A stretch of DNA of 64,000 bases from Dinochytrium kinnereticum (Eukaryota > Chytridiomycota > Chytridiomycetes > Chytridiales > Chytridiaceae). The notes under the pieces were generated by a model. That model was not told where the DNA came from, searched no databases, and was given only the letters and a program-made list of their open reading frames with translations. The stretch lies in NCBI GenBank assembly GCA_027604005.1, contig JADGJT010000042.1:8552-72551 (forward strand), written 5' to 3'. The number at the start of each line of letters is the position of its first letter. Position 1 is the first letter of the stretch. The translations under genes and the position numbers were made by a program. Positions 10,372 through 21,800 of this stretch are shown here, one piece after another.

Positions 10372-12481
10372 TCAAACAAGGTTCCACACTTGGTTAGATT
10401 GGCGATTGCAAGTGCTAGATCAAACCTCACGTTAGATTTTTGTTTTTTCATATATATTTTGTTTTTGGAAGCAAGGGAGGAAACGGAAATAACTTACAAA
10501 GACTTTGGCTCGATTCCACTGGGATGAATGATACCTGTTCCTGCAAGGTCGATGCACCTGCTTGAGAAAAGATTGACGATCGCGTTGTCTGCATTGAAGA
10601 CCCATAGCTGGTTTAGGTTGTTTCCGGTTTGGCAGGTGAAAAGCTGTGGAAGGGTAGTGTTTTGGTAAAATAAATAAAAATCACGTTAATTAGAATGTTT
10701 GAGGTTTAGAGCCCGGACTCGTCAGCAGTAGCCCAGACTCTCAAAAATAACATCAAGGGTAAATAAGTGTGAGCAACCCACGAATCCTTAATCCATTATA
10801 ATAAACCAGAAAAAAGCTACCAACGTACCCCAATAGTAGCTCCATTGTTCTGATTCCAACTAAACAAATCCGCGCAGTTCTGCGTCCCTGTGTTCCGGAT
10901 CATGATGGCACCGCCCACTTGTGTCAAGGTCCAGTTCTGAGAAGCCCGACCCGATACACAAGTGTTAGCTTGGAGGGTCTGACCGAATCCTCTGGCTGAG
11001 TCGAGGCATAATCCTTCGGTACTTCGAATGGTTCCTACGAAACCGTAACGCTGGGTCACGCCTTCAACTGGGGCGGTTGGGAAGAATTGCTGGTTTGAGT
11101 TTCGGTGGCATGCCCTATTTTGGATGATATTAGGGGGAAGGTTTTTGGTTAGAGGGGTAGATTATCGGGGTCTGTTTTGGAAAGGGGGTCGGGGGAGGGG
11201 TTCACGACAGGTAACTGTACCATTGAGTGACTGGTGTGCCTGGAGGGTGGAGAATACCGGAGACTGCGAGTTCAATGCAAAGACCACTGTGGGCAGGAAT
11301 CCAGTTGTTATTGGTATTCTGAATAAAGATCTGATTCTGAGCTCCAGGATTGCAGTCCCATAGCTACGAAAAAAACACAAAGTCAGCCATCGCTAGGTCA
11401 ATGACAATCCAAAAAAGAAAAAACATACACCAACAACGGAACCATTATTCCGACTCTGATTAAATACATCCATGCACAAATTCGTTCCCGTCCTCTGCAC
11501 ATAAAACCCAGATCCAATCTGCTTCAAAGTCCAGCTCTGTGTCAAATTTCCCCTGACACAACTGTTGGCAAGTACAATCCCTCCTCTTCCCCTCACTCCA
11601 TCCAGGCAAAGCTGATCAGGCGTGCGAATGGTCCCAACAAAGTCTTGACCAACTCTCGCAGGCTGTGGCCAAGGAAATCCAGGTTCCCGTGTGCAGTCAA
11701 TAGGAAAGAGGATGTCGCTGTCCCAGGAGTTCCCAAAATCTTGAGTCCAGAAACCGTTCATATAGCCACTGCCAAAGTAGCGGGCGCGGCTGTCGCGAAG
11801 GTTCCGGTCGTGGTCGGGAGAGCGAATCCAAACCTGTTTTTTTTTTCCGGATTGTATTATGTTAGAGGTTGTTCCTGGATTCTGATGGGTCGCATTTGAC
11901 TTACGCCCATAATCTCGGTCTCATTTTCAGAGTTTCTTGCAACATCTTTTTGTAATGTACTTTTAATATCTTGCAGCAATTCGGAAGCAGTATCCACTTA
12001 CTTTCGGCCAAGTAATTCCAGTTTGGGAAGTATTCGGCGACTCTTAATCCTTTTCCGAAAGTTAGTAAGGAAGGCCAGTGAAGGAAACCAAAAACAACAA
12101 AACGACGCACCCCAAAATCGTCCATTTGGCGAATCGTGCGTCATGAGATTGTTGGCAGCTTGATCCTCTGCATGATACTGCGCGGCAGCAATTAAACGCC
12201 TGTCCAGCTATTCCCCACAGAAACAAAGAGAAACAGCGTCAATTACTATAATTCAAGCACGGGCAACGCAATAAGAGTCTCAGAGGTAAACCCACAATAA
12301 GAGGTGGAACATTCAGCGTCCGTCGATAAGCGTTGACCTAGAACCCAAGTGAAGGTCAGCCTTTTTTGAGAATGGGCCGGCCGCCATTTACCTGCTGCAA
12401 CATGGTGCATGGTGTCGACACAAACCCCATAGCTCCCCCAGCGATCCCCGCAATAGCCAGCAATGTCTCGATAGCAACCAT
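10372..12481 (-). CDS. Secreted CAP (SCP/PR-1) domain protein with two C-terminal ricin-type beta-trefoil lectin domains
   Basis: Ten exons on the minus strand close in frame: 12481-12392, 12337-12296, 12207-12111, 12049-12002, 11945-11905, 11833-11429, 11363-11221, 11114-10829, 10643-10498, 10414-10372, giving 446 residues. Exon 1 encodes a hydrophobic start (VAIETLLAIAGIAGG) that looks like a signal peptide. Exons 2-6 give a CAP fold: VNAYRRTLNVPPL, RRLIAAAQYHAEDQA, THDSPNGRF, the Glu block AENVARNS, then VWIRSPDHDRNL and GFWTQDFG. Two tandem trefoils follow, each opening with FVGTIR-x3-xLCLD and carrying Q-x-W motifs (QSWTL, QNWTL, NQLWVF, NQVWNLV) plus paired Cys. Both halves lie in one continuous reading frame. 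The product probably acts outside the cell, binding glycans or cell wall. No catalytic toxin subunit is present. It is divergent from the 13096 gene. Confidence 0.87.
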
Positions 12482-13095
12482 TTCTCCTTTACGTCTTAAA
12501 ACCGATTTAACTTTCTCTCTGAAGAATCAACGACAGCAACGCCCGTTCACAATAGTAAAATGAAGGCTGGAGCTAAACCCATTTCCTCGCCTTACAGGGC
12601 AAGAAGCCACCACAAGTGTCCGTCCTTGTTCCCTAGTTTCATGGCAGCAGCGGCAATCCTTGATATCCCATTGTACCTTGATTCAGGCCCCAATCAACCC
12701 AAGCTTAAATTAAGTCACTCCGTCTTTGAACTGCAGATCCCTGGTGCCAGCCGAGCCCGTTAAACATTCTGAAGTAACGTCCACGCCAGCCTCCCACCAG
12801 CCGACATCACCATTCCTTCACTTTTGCGAGGCCGCAGTTCGGCGTGTTGGCGCAGGGGTAACCCTAGGATATTTAAATGAAAACTGAAGGGCAAGTGGAC
12901 GTGCAGCTATTGCAGCAGCCAAGTTGATTGGAGGGTGTTGTCCCATTCCTCTGTATTTTTTCGCCATCTTTTCTGCTATGAAGCCTAGAGCTTTCAGTCG
13001 CCATTTGAGCCCTCCTTGTTGACGCGCTGCCCTAACGCGTTTTGTGAGGACACCATGACCCTTCCATGTTATTTTCACTATAAAAAATTGTTGAG
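12482..13095. other. Divergent promoter region
   Basis: About 610 bases lie between the start of the CAP-lectin gene (-) and the small membrane-protein gene (+), so both promoters should be here. CTATAAAAAA at about 13078 is only about 15 bases before ATG 13096, too close for a classical TATA box for that start. Short open frames here have no protein-like features. Confidence 0.5.
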
Positions 13096-13664
13096 ATGGC
13101 CATCGTTTTCCTGCTCCACGCCCTCATTGAAGGTGCCGCTGCCGTCTCCAACCTGGTCGGGCTGCTCACAGGCGGAATAGCTTCTGGTATGTTCCCAGGA
13201 GCCACAGACCTACATGGGAAGCTCGCGGCGGAAATTGGGTCGATAGGTATTGAACGCACCCGTCATTTTACATCCAGTCTTCTCACAAGTCCCATTTAGC
13301 CCTAGTATCGTTCGGAAGCCTCCCATACCTTCTCGCCTACTTCATCCCATTCCCAAAGTCATCAAACATTCCTCTTGCAGCTGGAGCGGCGTTGTACCAT
13401 TACGCTTTGGTTGGCACAAGCGTGTTCAGGTTGCTCTCGGACAATTTACCGCTTGTGGGGCCGGACCCGGCGATAGCGTTGCCTGGTTTGAAGTTGGAGG
13501 ATGCGAGGAGGATATTGGGGTTGACGGCTGCTGCGCTTCATATTTTGCTTGGATCCATGTTTGTTTCGTTTATGGTGGATGCCACAGATTCGGAGGCCAA
13601 GAAGGGTGGTGAGGAGACGAGACCTTTTCTGAAGGCGGGTGAGCCTGAGGTGGATGAGGAGTGA
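13096..13664 (+). CDS. Small four-helix membrane protein, unknown
   Basis: Two exons, 13096-13246 and 13300-13664, joined by a 53-nt intron, frame-consistent, 171 residues. There are four hydrophobic segments: AIVFLLHALIEGAAAVSNLVG at the start, a second around SFGSLPYLLAYFIPF, a third around AAGAALYHYALVG, and a fourth around AAALHILLGSMFVSFMV. A short acidic tail ends in EVDEE. The first helix contains an HAxxE pattern. I do not recognise the family. It lies back to back with the CAP-lectin gene and its 3' end converges on the BMT5-like gene 160 bases away. Confidence 0.75.
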
Positions 13665-13823
13665 TTGCCCTATATCGTCGTTGAGATCCAACTGTACTTT
13701 CATTATTGGCCTCGCAGGCACATAGCATTTACATTGCATACAATATTTTCTATTCTATCGGGTTTCCTCATCACCTCCAGTGCTTAATTGCGACATTATA
13801 CAGCGCAAAGGCTTTGTCATTAT

Positions 13824-15050
13824 CTACTGTACCTTCCTCTTTTTAGCAAGAGCTTGCGTTCCTGAAGATGCCCGTGACTGAACAGTAAATGGTGTTCTTG
13901 ACACAGACTTTACAACCTTTGTAGAGTCCTCAGCAGGTTTCGTCGCTGGTATAACAACCTCCACCAGTTTTGGTTTAGCATCGTCTGATGATTCCATGGC
14001 CGCCGCCTTTGCGTTTCGTCCCCTTTTAACCTTTGCGGCCGGCACGATTTTCGGCTTCACCTCTTCAGCTGCTGGTTTTGCGGCTGAATTGGTCTTCCCA
14101 GTCTCCTCAAACGCCTTCTTGACCCCCCCCCGTTCCTTCCTCACCGGCTCAACCCGAACTGGAAGCACAGGAGTAAACTTCACGTCAGGGTTCACCCCAA
14201 ACACATGTAACTCAGCCCCCTCCATGGACGGTGCAGCTCGAACAGCTGGAGTAGTCCTCTGCGGAATATAGCCTAAAGCACTCCAACGGTCCACCTCAAA
14301 AGGTTCTCTCGAGATTTCAACCAGCCCCACTGATTCCGCGAGCTCCGTGATGCGAAACTTCTCATAAAACGAGGACGACCGAAGCGCGACAAGTATCTGA
14401 CCACCCCCTTCACCCTCCTCGTCACCTTGCTTCACGCGCTTTCGCTTTTTGGATGGAACGTGGAGGAGATGCTTGGCTTGCGTGAAGAATTGGGTCAACA
14501 TCTCACGGTTCTTCTCTACATCCTCTTTTGAGGACCCACCTCCCATGTGGGGGAAGTTGAACGCGATTCTTGTGAAAGGCGCCAACGGTGGAGCGAGACG
14601 TCCATCGGTCGAGAGTTGGGTGGCATCAACACGGTGAAAAACCTTCAACCCCTTTGATCGAAGCTTCTGACACCTCTCTGGAGCCATTGGATGAAGGTTT
14701 CCCAGGTCCTGGTAAGAATCCAACGAGGTTGCGACCATCAATCCAGGGTCATTTGAATTCAAAGGGTAACCAAGAGACGTCGAGAGGGCTTCGGCAAAAC
14801 TGAAATCTCCTTCCCCTATCAAAAGGATCTTGTCTTGCTTTCGGATACGCTCTTTGCCTTGACGTAGGGAGGGGTTGGAGGAGCTTAGGAGGGTTGTGTG
14901 GAGAAGCTCAACGGTGCTAAGATCGCCGGGGTTGACGGTGAAGAATGTGCCGCCTCGAGCGCCTTTTTGGATGAATGCCGGGGCGTTTGAGGTGCCGCGG
15001 GGACGGGAAGTATTGCCTGACTTCTTGTGGGTGCGGCGTCCTTTAGGCAT
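13824..15050 (-). CDS. BMT5-like 25S rRNA (uridine-N3) methyltransferase, DUF2431 family
   Basis: Single exon, 408 residues from ATG 15050. The frame stays open upstream, but that extension has the look of untranslated DNA, and MPKGRRTHKKSG is a typical basic start for this family. The SAM-binding opening DKILLIGEGDFSFAEALS is the family hallmark, followed by VATSLDSYQDLG, a VFHRVDATQL strand, and FTRIAFNFPHMGGGSS with the expected NFPH catalytic-region motif. The FF..A..LL helix and a WSALGYIP block near residue 270 also match. The last about 100 residues are Lys/Ala-rich and probably disordered, as in nucleolar proteins. In yeast the homologue methylates a uridine of 25S rRNA; I infer the same role. 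Shares a 234-bp divergent spacer with the next gene. Confidence 0.9.
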   Translation of the reverse strand: MPKGRRTHKKSGNTSRPRGTSNAPAFIQKGARGGTFFTVNPGDLSTVELLHTTLLSSSNPSLRQGKERIRKQDKILLIGEGDFSFAEALSTSLGYPLNSNDPGLMVATSLDSYQDLGNLHPMAPERCQKLRSKGLKVFHRVDATQLSTDGRLAPPLAPFTRIAFNFPHMGGGSSKEDVEKNREMLTQFFTQAKHLLHVPSKKRKRVKQGDEEGEGGGQILVALRSSSFYEKFRITELAESVGLVEISREPFEVDRWSALGYIPQRTTPAVRAAPSMEGAELHVFGVNPDVKFTPVLPVRVEPVRKERGGVKKAFEETGKTNSAAKPAAEEVKPKIVPAAKVKRGRNAKAAAMESSDDAKPKLVEVVIPATKPAEDSTKVVKSVSRTPFTVQSRASSGTQALAKKRKVQ

Positions 15051-15284
15051 CCTTCCTCTGAAGTGGTTTAATGGGTAGGAAAAAAAAAAAGCTGAATGGG
15101 AATTGTCCACAACGTAAACTTGACTCTGGACTGAGGTGGAGAACCTGCGAGGCCACAGGCGCCATTCGACCAAACTCAGCGTTAACCACATCATCCTCCT
15201 CTCGTACATCACGGATACAAGGGCCTCAGTAACTTGACATCTGCAACTGGACAGGGGTCCCTCGCGTACTTAGAAGAAGCTACC

Positions 15285-17873
15285 ATGAAACCTCTCCGCC
15301 TACCCTTCAACCGAAGCTCCCTCCTCACCCGCTACAACCCGCGATCAATTCACCTATTTCACCGCACCTCCATCCAAAGCTCCTCAAAATGCATGCCTGT
15401 GAGATACATGCAGATGGCTGCCGACCCGGCAGCAGTCGAATTCTCAGAGAGGCATGCTGGTAGGGTCATCACGTTTAATCGGCCTTTGTTGGAAGATGGG
15501 ATGATGGATGATATATATGGGAAGATCGAGGTGAGTGTGGGGTGTGAATTATAGCGTTCGTGATATCGTCTGTTGACGCTTTCTGCTATTTTTCTTCCTT
15601 TTTGTTCCTGAGGAATGGGATAAGGATCCCGCCACCAACGTTATCATCATGAAGTCTGGTAACCGTGCCGGATCAGTGTTCTGCGGAGGACTGGATATGG
15701 GTAAAGATTATTTACTGCTTAATTTTTTACACTGTAGCCCTTTATTGATGTATGCTTCTTTTTTTTTTCTTTAGCTGACATCAAAACTCCTGACGGCCTC
15801 TCCCCAGACTGGTCAAACCTCTTGAAAAAACGCCTCACAAAACTCTACCGCCTTTCCCACCGACTTGCAACGCTCGACACCCCGTTGATCTGCGTTATGG
15901 ATGGTCTGACACGTGAGTGCTCTCGTACTTGCTTACTACTTTTTTTTTATTGATTGGCGTTCGATGTAGAGGGAGCGGGGTCAGCCTTGACCCTTCACGC
16001 TCCCATCAGAATCTCGACGCAGAACACGGTGGTTCATGTTGCTGAACCGAATGGATCGATGGTGACGGTCCCTGGGTCGACTTTTTTTTTGCCGAGACTT
16101 CCGGATGGGACTGCTATGGGGAAATATTTGGGGATGACGGGGAGGGCTTTGACGGGGTTGGAGGCTGTGTGAGTGAATTTTTTTTTGAGTGTTTTTTCTT
16201 CCTTGTATTTCGGTTAAGAGAGCTTTGATGAAAGTCGTTTTTTTGTGGTGCTCTTTTCGTTGACTACTCCTTTGCTGCTCTTTTGCTTAATAAGACAAGC
16301 TGGTCTCGCATCCCACCATATTCCCGCTGATCGCATTGACGCGTTAGTGGAAAGGCTGTGTGGATTAAAGAATAGCGATATTCGATTTGCGGATGTTGTC
16401 ACTGAGGAGTTATCAGGTGAGGTTTACTTTAGACTTTCCTCGTCTCTCCCCGCTGACATGTATTAGATGCGGCTCCGTCGGTTGAGGAGTGGAGCTCGTG
16501 GAGTCTTGGTGGGGAGCTCTTAGATTCTATTAATAGGTGAGTGGGTCAGTGTTTGTTCGTTTTTGCGTCTTTTGGTTACTAAATTAGATTGGTATACTGA
16601 TGTTTTCTTTTAAAGGTGTTTTGGAAAACGGACTGTTGGGGATATCATAAAGGCGCTTGAGAAGGAGGTTTGTAAGATTGCATCGATTTTCGCCTTTTCT
16701 CTTATGCCATTTAATTCAACACTCTGCAGAACTCACTCTGGTCAACGGAAACCCTCGCCTTTTTAAGTAAACGCTCGCCAACTTTCTTGGAGTATACCGT
16801 CCAGGCTCTCCGAAAAGGAAAAGACATGGACCTATCCACATCAATGAAAATGGAGGCTGCTGCTACACTAGAGCTTATGGTGAATTAATGGATTCAATTC
16901 TTGTGCCTTTTTTCTTTTCCTTCTTTCTATTTTTCTTCCATGCATTTTAATAGCTGTTTCCTTACTGATTTAGAAATATCCTGACTTTGCGATGAGCCTT
17001 GTGAGGGAAGGGAATTTGAAACCTGAGTGGAGCCCATCGCTTGAGGAGGTTGTTGGGAGGACTGCCAAGCAGGCTAAGAATGCCGTTGCGGTGTTCTTCC
17101 CGGATTTGAGCGTTTTTAGGGGGTTTACACATGAAGGTGGAGATGGGTACGTTGGGTTTATTGTGCAGTTTTCTCTTCGGATTTTACTGACTAAACGCTG
17201 GTGGATTTGTTTTTCCAGGTCTGAGGTGGAGATTTTATCCAGTGATAGAACATATTCGCAGTATGTTCATCGGTCTGTCACTGGACTGGCTACTGAGGAG
17301 GATGTTCGAAAAGTCGTGACAGGTTGTTTTGTTTTTCTTCTTCCGCATTGATCAATTCTCACTTCTGAATAACTTTAAAAATCCCCGCACCAAAACCCAT
17401 AACTCTATTTCCTGCTCCTAGGCGAAGCAGCTGGACTCGGAGACTTTGCACTCACTCACGATGAGGTGATTAACTTCTTCCATGAAATTTGGGGTTCCTT
17501 CCTGCACCCCATCACACTCGCGCCACTCTCGACCCCACCGTCTCAAACCCCTCCCCGAACCGACACAGACGAAGCAGAACCAGTGATCTTGGAAGAGGAG
17601 GATGGACGGGAAAACCGTAAACGACCTCGACCAGCTGACATGCGTGGAGCAGTCACCAAGGCGTCGCAGCAACCTGAGATACGCGACTTTTTCCCTGGAA
17701 AGTTCATGCAGCCACAGCTGGATGATCCTTCAGTGCAGGCGTCCAGACTTGGACGGGGACGGAAGAGGGAGACGTGGGGGCTGCGACAGAGGGTTGTGAA
17801 TGTTGTTCTGAGACGGTGTGATGTTGATGCGAACGGGTTCCTGTCGTGGAGGGATCAGAGTGAGAGCCGGTAG
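15285..17873 (+). CDS. HIBCH-family protein with C-terminal extension, candidate mitoribosomal mS47 (Ehd3-like)
   Basis: Eleven exons close in frame: 15285-15530, 15613-15700, 15775-15912, 15970-16168, 16295-16416, 16467-16536, 16616-16667, 16730-16879, 16974-17146, 17219-17322, 17422-17873, giving 597 residues. The Arg-rich, acid-poor start (MKPLRLPFNRSSLLTRY) suggests a mitochondrial presequence. Crotonase/HIBCH landmarks are VITFNRP, VIIMKSG with VFCGGLDM, LICVMDGLTQGAGSALT, TFFLPRLPDG, AGLASHHIP and the late EWSPSLEEV. The family's Glu seems kept (VAEPNG), but the FPDVGG block with the second acidic residue is altered to VTVPGS. About 170 residues beyond the usual HIBCH end carry acidic and Arg/Pro-rich stretches. 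Yeast Ehd3 doubles as mitoribosomal mS47; the altered site fits a structural role, but enzyme activity cannot be excluded. Confidence 0.8.
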
Positions 17874-18208
17874 CTTCCAATATAAGCAAGTGTAGTGTTG
17901 CTTGAAGGAACGAACGAATTGTGGTTGGTGACAAAAAACGTTGTTCTGGAATGTCCGGATGAGTGGACATGTGTGTGACAGCATTGACCAATCAGAGCAG
18001 CGCATTGCGTGCCAGTGAGGGGAAGGGCAAATGCAACCTCAGCCTCTGCCTGACTGACTGACTGATTGACTGGTCTGGTGGATTGCTTCTGCAGCTTCTT
18101 TTGCAAACCAAACCACTTTCATCCATCAACTGGCTGCAGGGCTGCTTTTTACCCCCATCACCAGCCATCCATCCATCCATCCATCCATCCGTCTGTCTGA
18201 CTGACCTG

Positions 18209-18256
<48 letters not shown>

Positions 18257-18888
18257 GTGCACGCAGCAAATACACTCAACGCACAGTTGCTCTCCGCCCT
18301 CTGGTCAGCGAGAAAACACGCAGGGGCGACGAGACGAGTTTGGTGGCCCACAGACAGGCGCACTGCAAGCACACGGACTGGCTTGATTGCCTGCGGAGGG
18401 AGACGAACGAGCGTCGATTCAAAAACTTTTGCTGGACACAGACCCTGAGAGGGTGGGAGAGACTGACAACAGCATCAATTGCAAGGTGAGGAACAGCATC
18501 TACCGTATTAAAGTTGGTATTTGGACGAGCGGAGAGAGGCGTCGTTCGCTTTTGTCTGCGTTGTTTGCTCTGTCCACCCTGGTGCTGGCTGCCATCTCGT
18601 CCCATTAAAAATCACTTCTTTTTTTTCCACCTCTGACAACTACATGCCCTTGTCCCCTTCATCCCACTCTCCTCCTCATCGCATTTGAATCCCTGCCCTT
18701 CACCCATCCCTATTTCTTCCTTCTACCACACACCGTTCGTCCTCAGACGCGCAGGCAGCCCCGCACCTCATTAGCGACCTTGCGCTAAACTAATCCACCT
18801 GCTGCTGCTGCATCTCTCCCTACACCAGAGCCACACGAACATCACCAACACCATCCACCCATCCATCTCAAGCAACCACGACTAAACC
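17874..18888. other. Intergenic / long 5' leader of chitin synthase gene
   Basis: About 1 kb between the HIBCH-like gene and the chitin synthase start. It contains CCAT and CCTG microsatellites, then a C/A-rich stretch directly before ATG 18889 that looks like 5' UTR. No coding gene supported. Confidence 0.5.
18164..18255 (+). repeat. CCAT and CCTG tetranucleotide microsatellites
   Basis: A CCAT run (about 18165-18190) is followed by a GTCTG-rich bridge and a CCTG run of about eleven units (about 18208-18255). Both lie in the region upstream of the chitin synthase gene. Confidence 0.9.
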
Positions 18889-21800
18889 ATGGTCCGTCCG
18901 GGCCGATCAAACCCATACTCTGCCGCAGCAGCAGTAGAGGCAGCGGCTGGCGAGATGCACGAAGATCTTGCCCTTGCCAACCTCACCAAAGAGGCCACCG
19001 TGGTCGAATCGCCTCTAACCTCTGACGCCATAGTCAGCAACCTCCGAGCTCGTCTTGTTAATGGAGAAACCTGCACGCGGGTGGGAGGCCGATGCATGAT
19101 CTCTTTGAATCCTTTCCCCAGGCCGAGCAGCTCGACCACCCCTTATGAGGAGCTCTCAAAGGCGCATGCCCAGAAATCGAGGTCTACGGATCCTTCAAAG
19201 TGGACGGTTGATCCGCATGGGACGGACCCTGTTGTGTCTGTCTTTGATGTTGCGTCGAATGCGTACTTTCACATGTACCGCGGACAGGAGGACCAATCGA
19301 TCCTTCTATTGTGAGTTATTTCGTTTTATTTCCTCTCTGCCCCCGTCCTTGTCTTTGACGGGGATATTCTGGAGGTTATTCTATCTTCTCTTTCTCTGCT
19401 CTGGCTATCTGCCTTCTGTCTATGCCATAGCGGAATATGCTGGATGCAATATTTGGGATCTGCGCGGCATACGTGCATGGGTGGTCAAAGTGGAAGGAAG
19501 CAGAAAGGAAGATTCCTTTTTGGGCGATGGGGCTGCGGCGCTGCTCAAAACCCTCTGATTGGCCCACACGCCACTGCGATTGGCTTCCTTGCCACGCTTG
19601 TGCAACAGTAGACACGCATCCCTGCCATCTATTCCCATGAACCTGTTTTACGCGACGCGCTTGCTTGCTGTTCGCCCATGCATGCTAACACCACCATTCA
19701 ATGCAGGGGGGAGACAGGCGCTGGAAAGAGCGACACCTTCAAGCAGATCTGCCGCAACCTCTGCGATCTGAGCAAGACGTCAAAGAAGAAGACAAAGGTG
19801 CACTCGGCCGTGCTAAAGGCAGAGCCTATCCTCGCGGCCTTTGGAAATGCACTCACCCTGCAGAACAGGAGCGCTTCATGTTTTGGAAGATACACAGAGT
19901 ATCAGTTTGATGCCAAGGGACGGATGGTTGGTGCAAAGTACATTGACTATCTCCTTGAAAAGAGCAGGGTGACTGGCGCCGATGATGGCGGTCGTAACTT
20001 CAACATCTTTTATTACCTTCTCGCTGGGGCCACCTCGGAGGAGAAGCAGCAGCTTCAGCTTGGTGATACCACTCACTATCATTACCTTTCCCTTGCTGCC
20101 ACTCGTACTGCATTTAATGAGGACGCTACCGCTCTCGCCGAGCTGAGGGAGAACCTGAAGTCCATTGGGGTTGGGAGGAGACAGCAGGCTCAGCTCTTCC
20201 AGCTCATGGCCGCTATTCTTCATCTTGGAAACGTCAATTTTGCCGACGACCTCAACAAGTCGGACGAGCCCTGCAGTGTCAAGAACTACAACCAGATGGC
20301 GCTTGTTGCCGATCTTCTTGGGATTCACCCCGCTTCGCTTGAGACGGCTTTGACTTACAAGACTCAGATTGTGCGAAAGGACATCATTTCAGTGTTTTTG
20401 GACGCTAAAGCCGCCGCTGAGCAGAGGGATGCCCTTGCGAGGTCTCTGTACGCTGTTGCTTTTGCGTTTGTCGTTGAGCAGATCAACAAGAAGCTTTGCC
20501 GCCCAGAATCGGAGTGGACCAACTTCATCGCCGTGCTTGACTCTCCTGGATTCTCTCAGGGCATTCCTCTTCACGCCATTGAAAGGGGTGGCTCGGGATC
20601 CAAACGTGCATCCGTCCACTCTTCACACTCACCCGGAGACCTTGTTGGAAATGGGTTCCATCGGCTCTTGGTCAACTACGCCAATGACCAACTCGCTCAG
20701 TTTGCCGCAAACCAGCTTTTCAACCTTCCTCGAGATGTGTTGGCGGCTGAGGGGTTGCCTGTTCCTGGACAGAGTGGCGTTTCGAATGACGTTGTTTCAC
20801 TCCTTGAGGGCGTGCCTGCTGAGAGTTCTGGCGGGCTTTCTCCAGGCGGATCTGGTGGGGTTATTGGCATTCTTCCCATCTTGGACGCTGAAGCCGCAAG
20901 AGGCACCAAGGACTCCAAAGCGACCGAACGCATTCACACTGAGTTCTCATCACACCCTTCCTTTGTTCTGCCATCACGGAAAGCCAAGCACGCTTTTGCG
21001 ATCCGCCACACCGGGGGAGTGGTGGAGTATGATACGAAGGGGTTTGCGGATCGCAACACGGATGTTTTGCAGAGTGATTTCGTCACGCTTGTTAGGGGGT
21101 CGCCGGAGCAACCTGGAACCAGCAGCGCGTTTTTGAGGGGCTTGTTCTCCGATAGGATGATTGCTACGCAAACGCATGCAATGGATGGTAGCACCGTCGT
21201 TGCGGCGAGCTCGAGGTCGAGATTCCCGTCGCTTAAAAGGGGTAAGAGGGGGGCTTCTAATGGAGTGGAGGATCATGATGTTGATCCGTCGGCTACAGTT
21301 GGGCACAGGGTATGTTGCTATTACTGTGATTTCATTTGACTTTTTTTTTGGTTGGCGTACTCATCTTTCGACCCACCCCCCCTCTCTCTCTCTTCCTAGT
21401 TCCGCACCCTGTTCAAGGAAATGCTTGAGACCCTCGGCGAGACCCAAACTTGGTTCGTCTACCACATCAAGCAATCGGACGAGCCCGCAGGCAAGTTCGA
21501 CTCCCCCGTCGTGCGACGCCAGGTTGAGCATCTGAACATCCCCACCGTGGCTCGCAACCCCGCTGTTCTCTACACCGCTGCCCTCCGCCATTCAGACTTT
21601 TTGAAGCGCTTCTCAACTATCTTCACCCCTATGAGGCTAGAGTCTTATGGAGACTACCGTACTCAATGTGATATGCTTGTGAGGGGTAGCCAGTGGCAGC
21701 CTGCTCAAGCGAGGAACGGAAAATCGAGATTGTTCCTGGCTGAAAAGGAGTGGAGAACGCTTGAAGACCAACTGAGGGTTGGTGAGGAAGAGGAAAGGAT

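Noticed and set aside
13996..14271. Plus-strand frames across the methyltransferase gene
   Set aside because: Antisense shadows of the DUF2431 coding sequence.
15051..15212. Upstream in-frame extension of the BMT5-like protein
   Set aside because: Contains homopolymer-derived residues and the family start (basic, after MPKGRR) fits ATG 15050 better.
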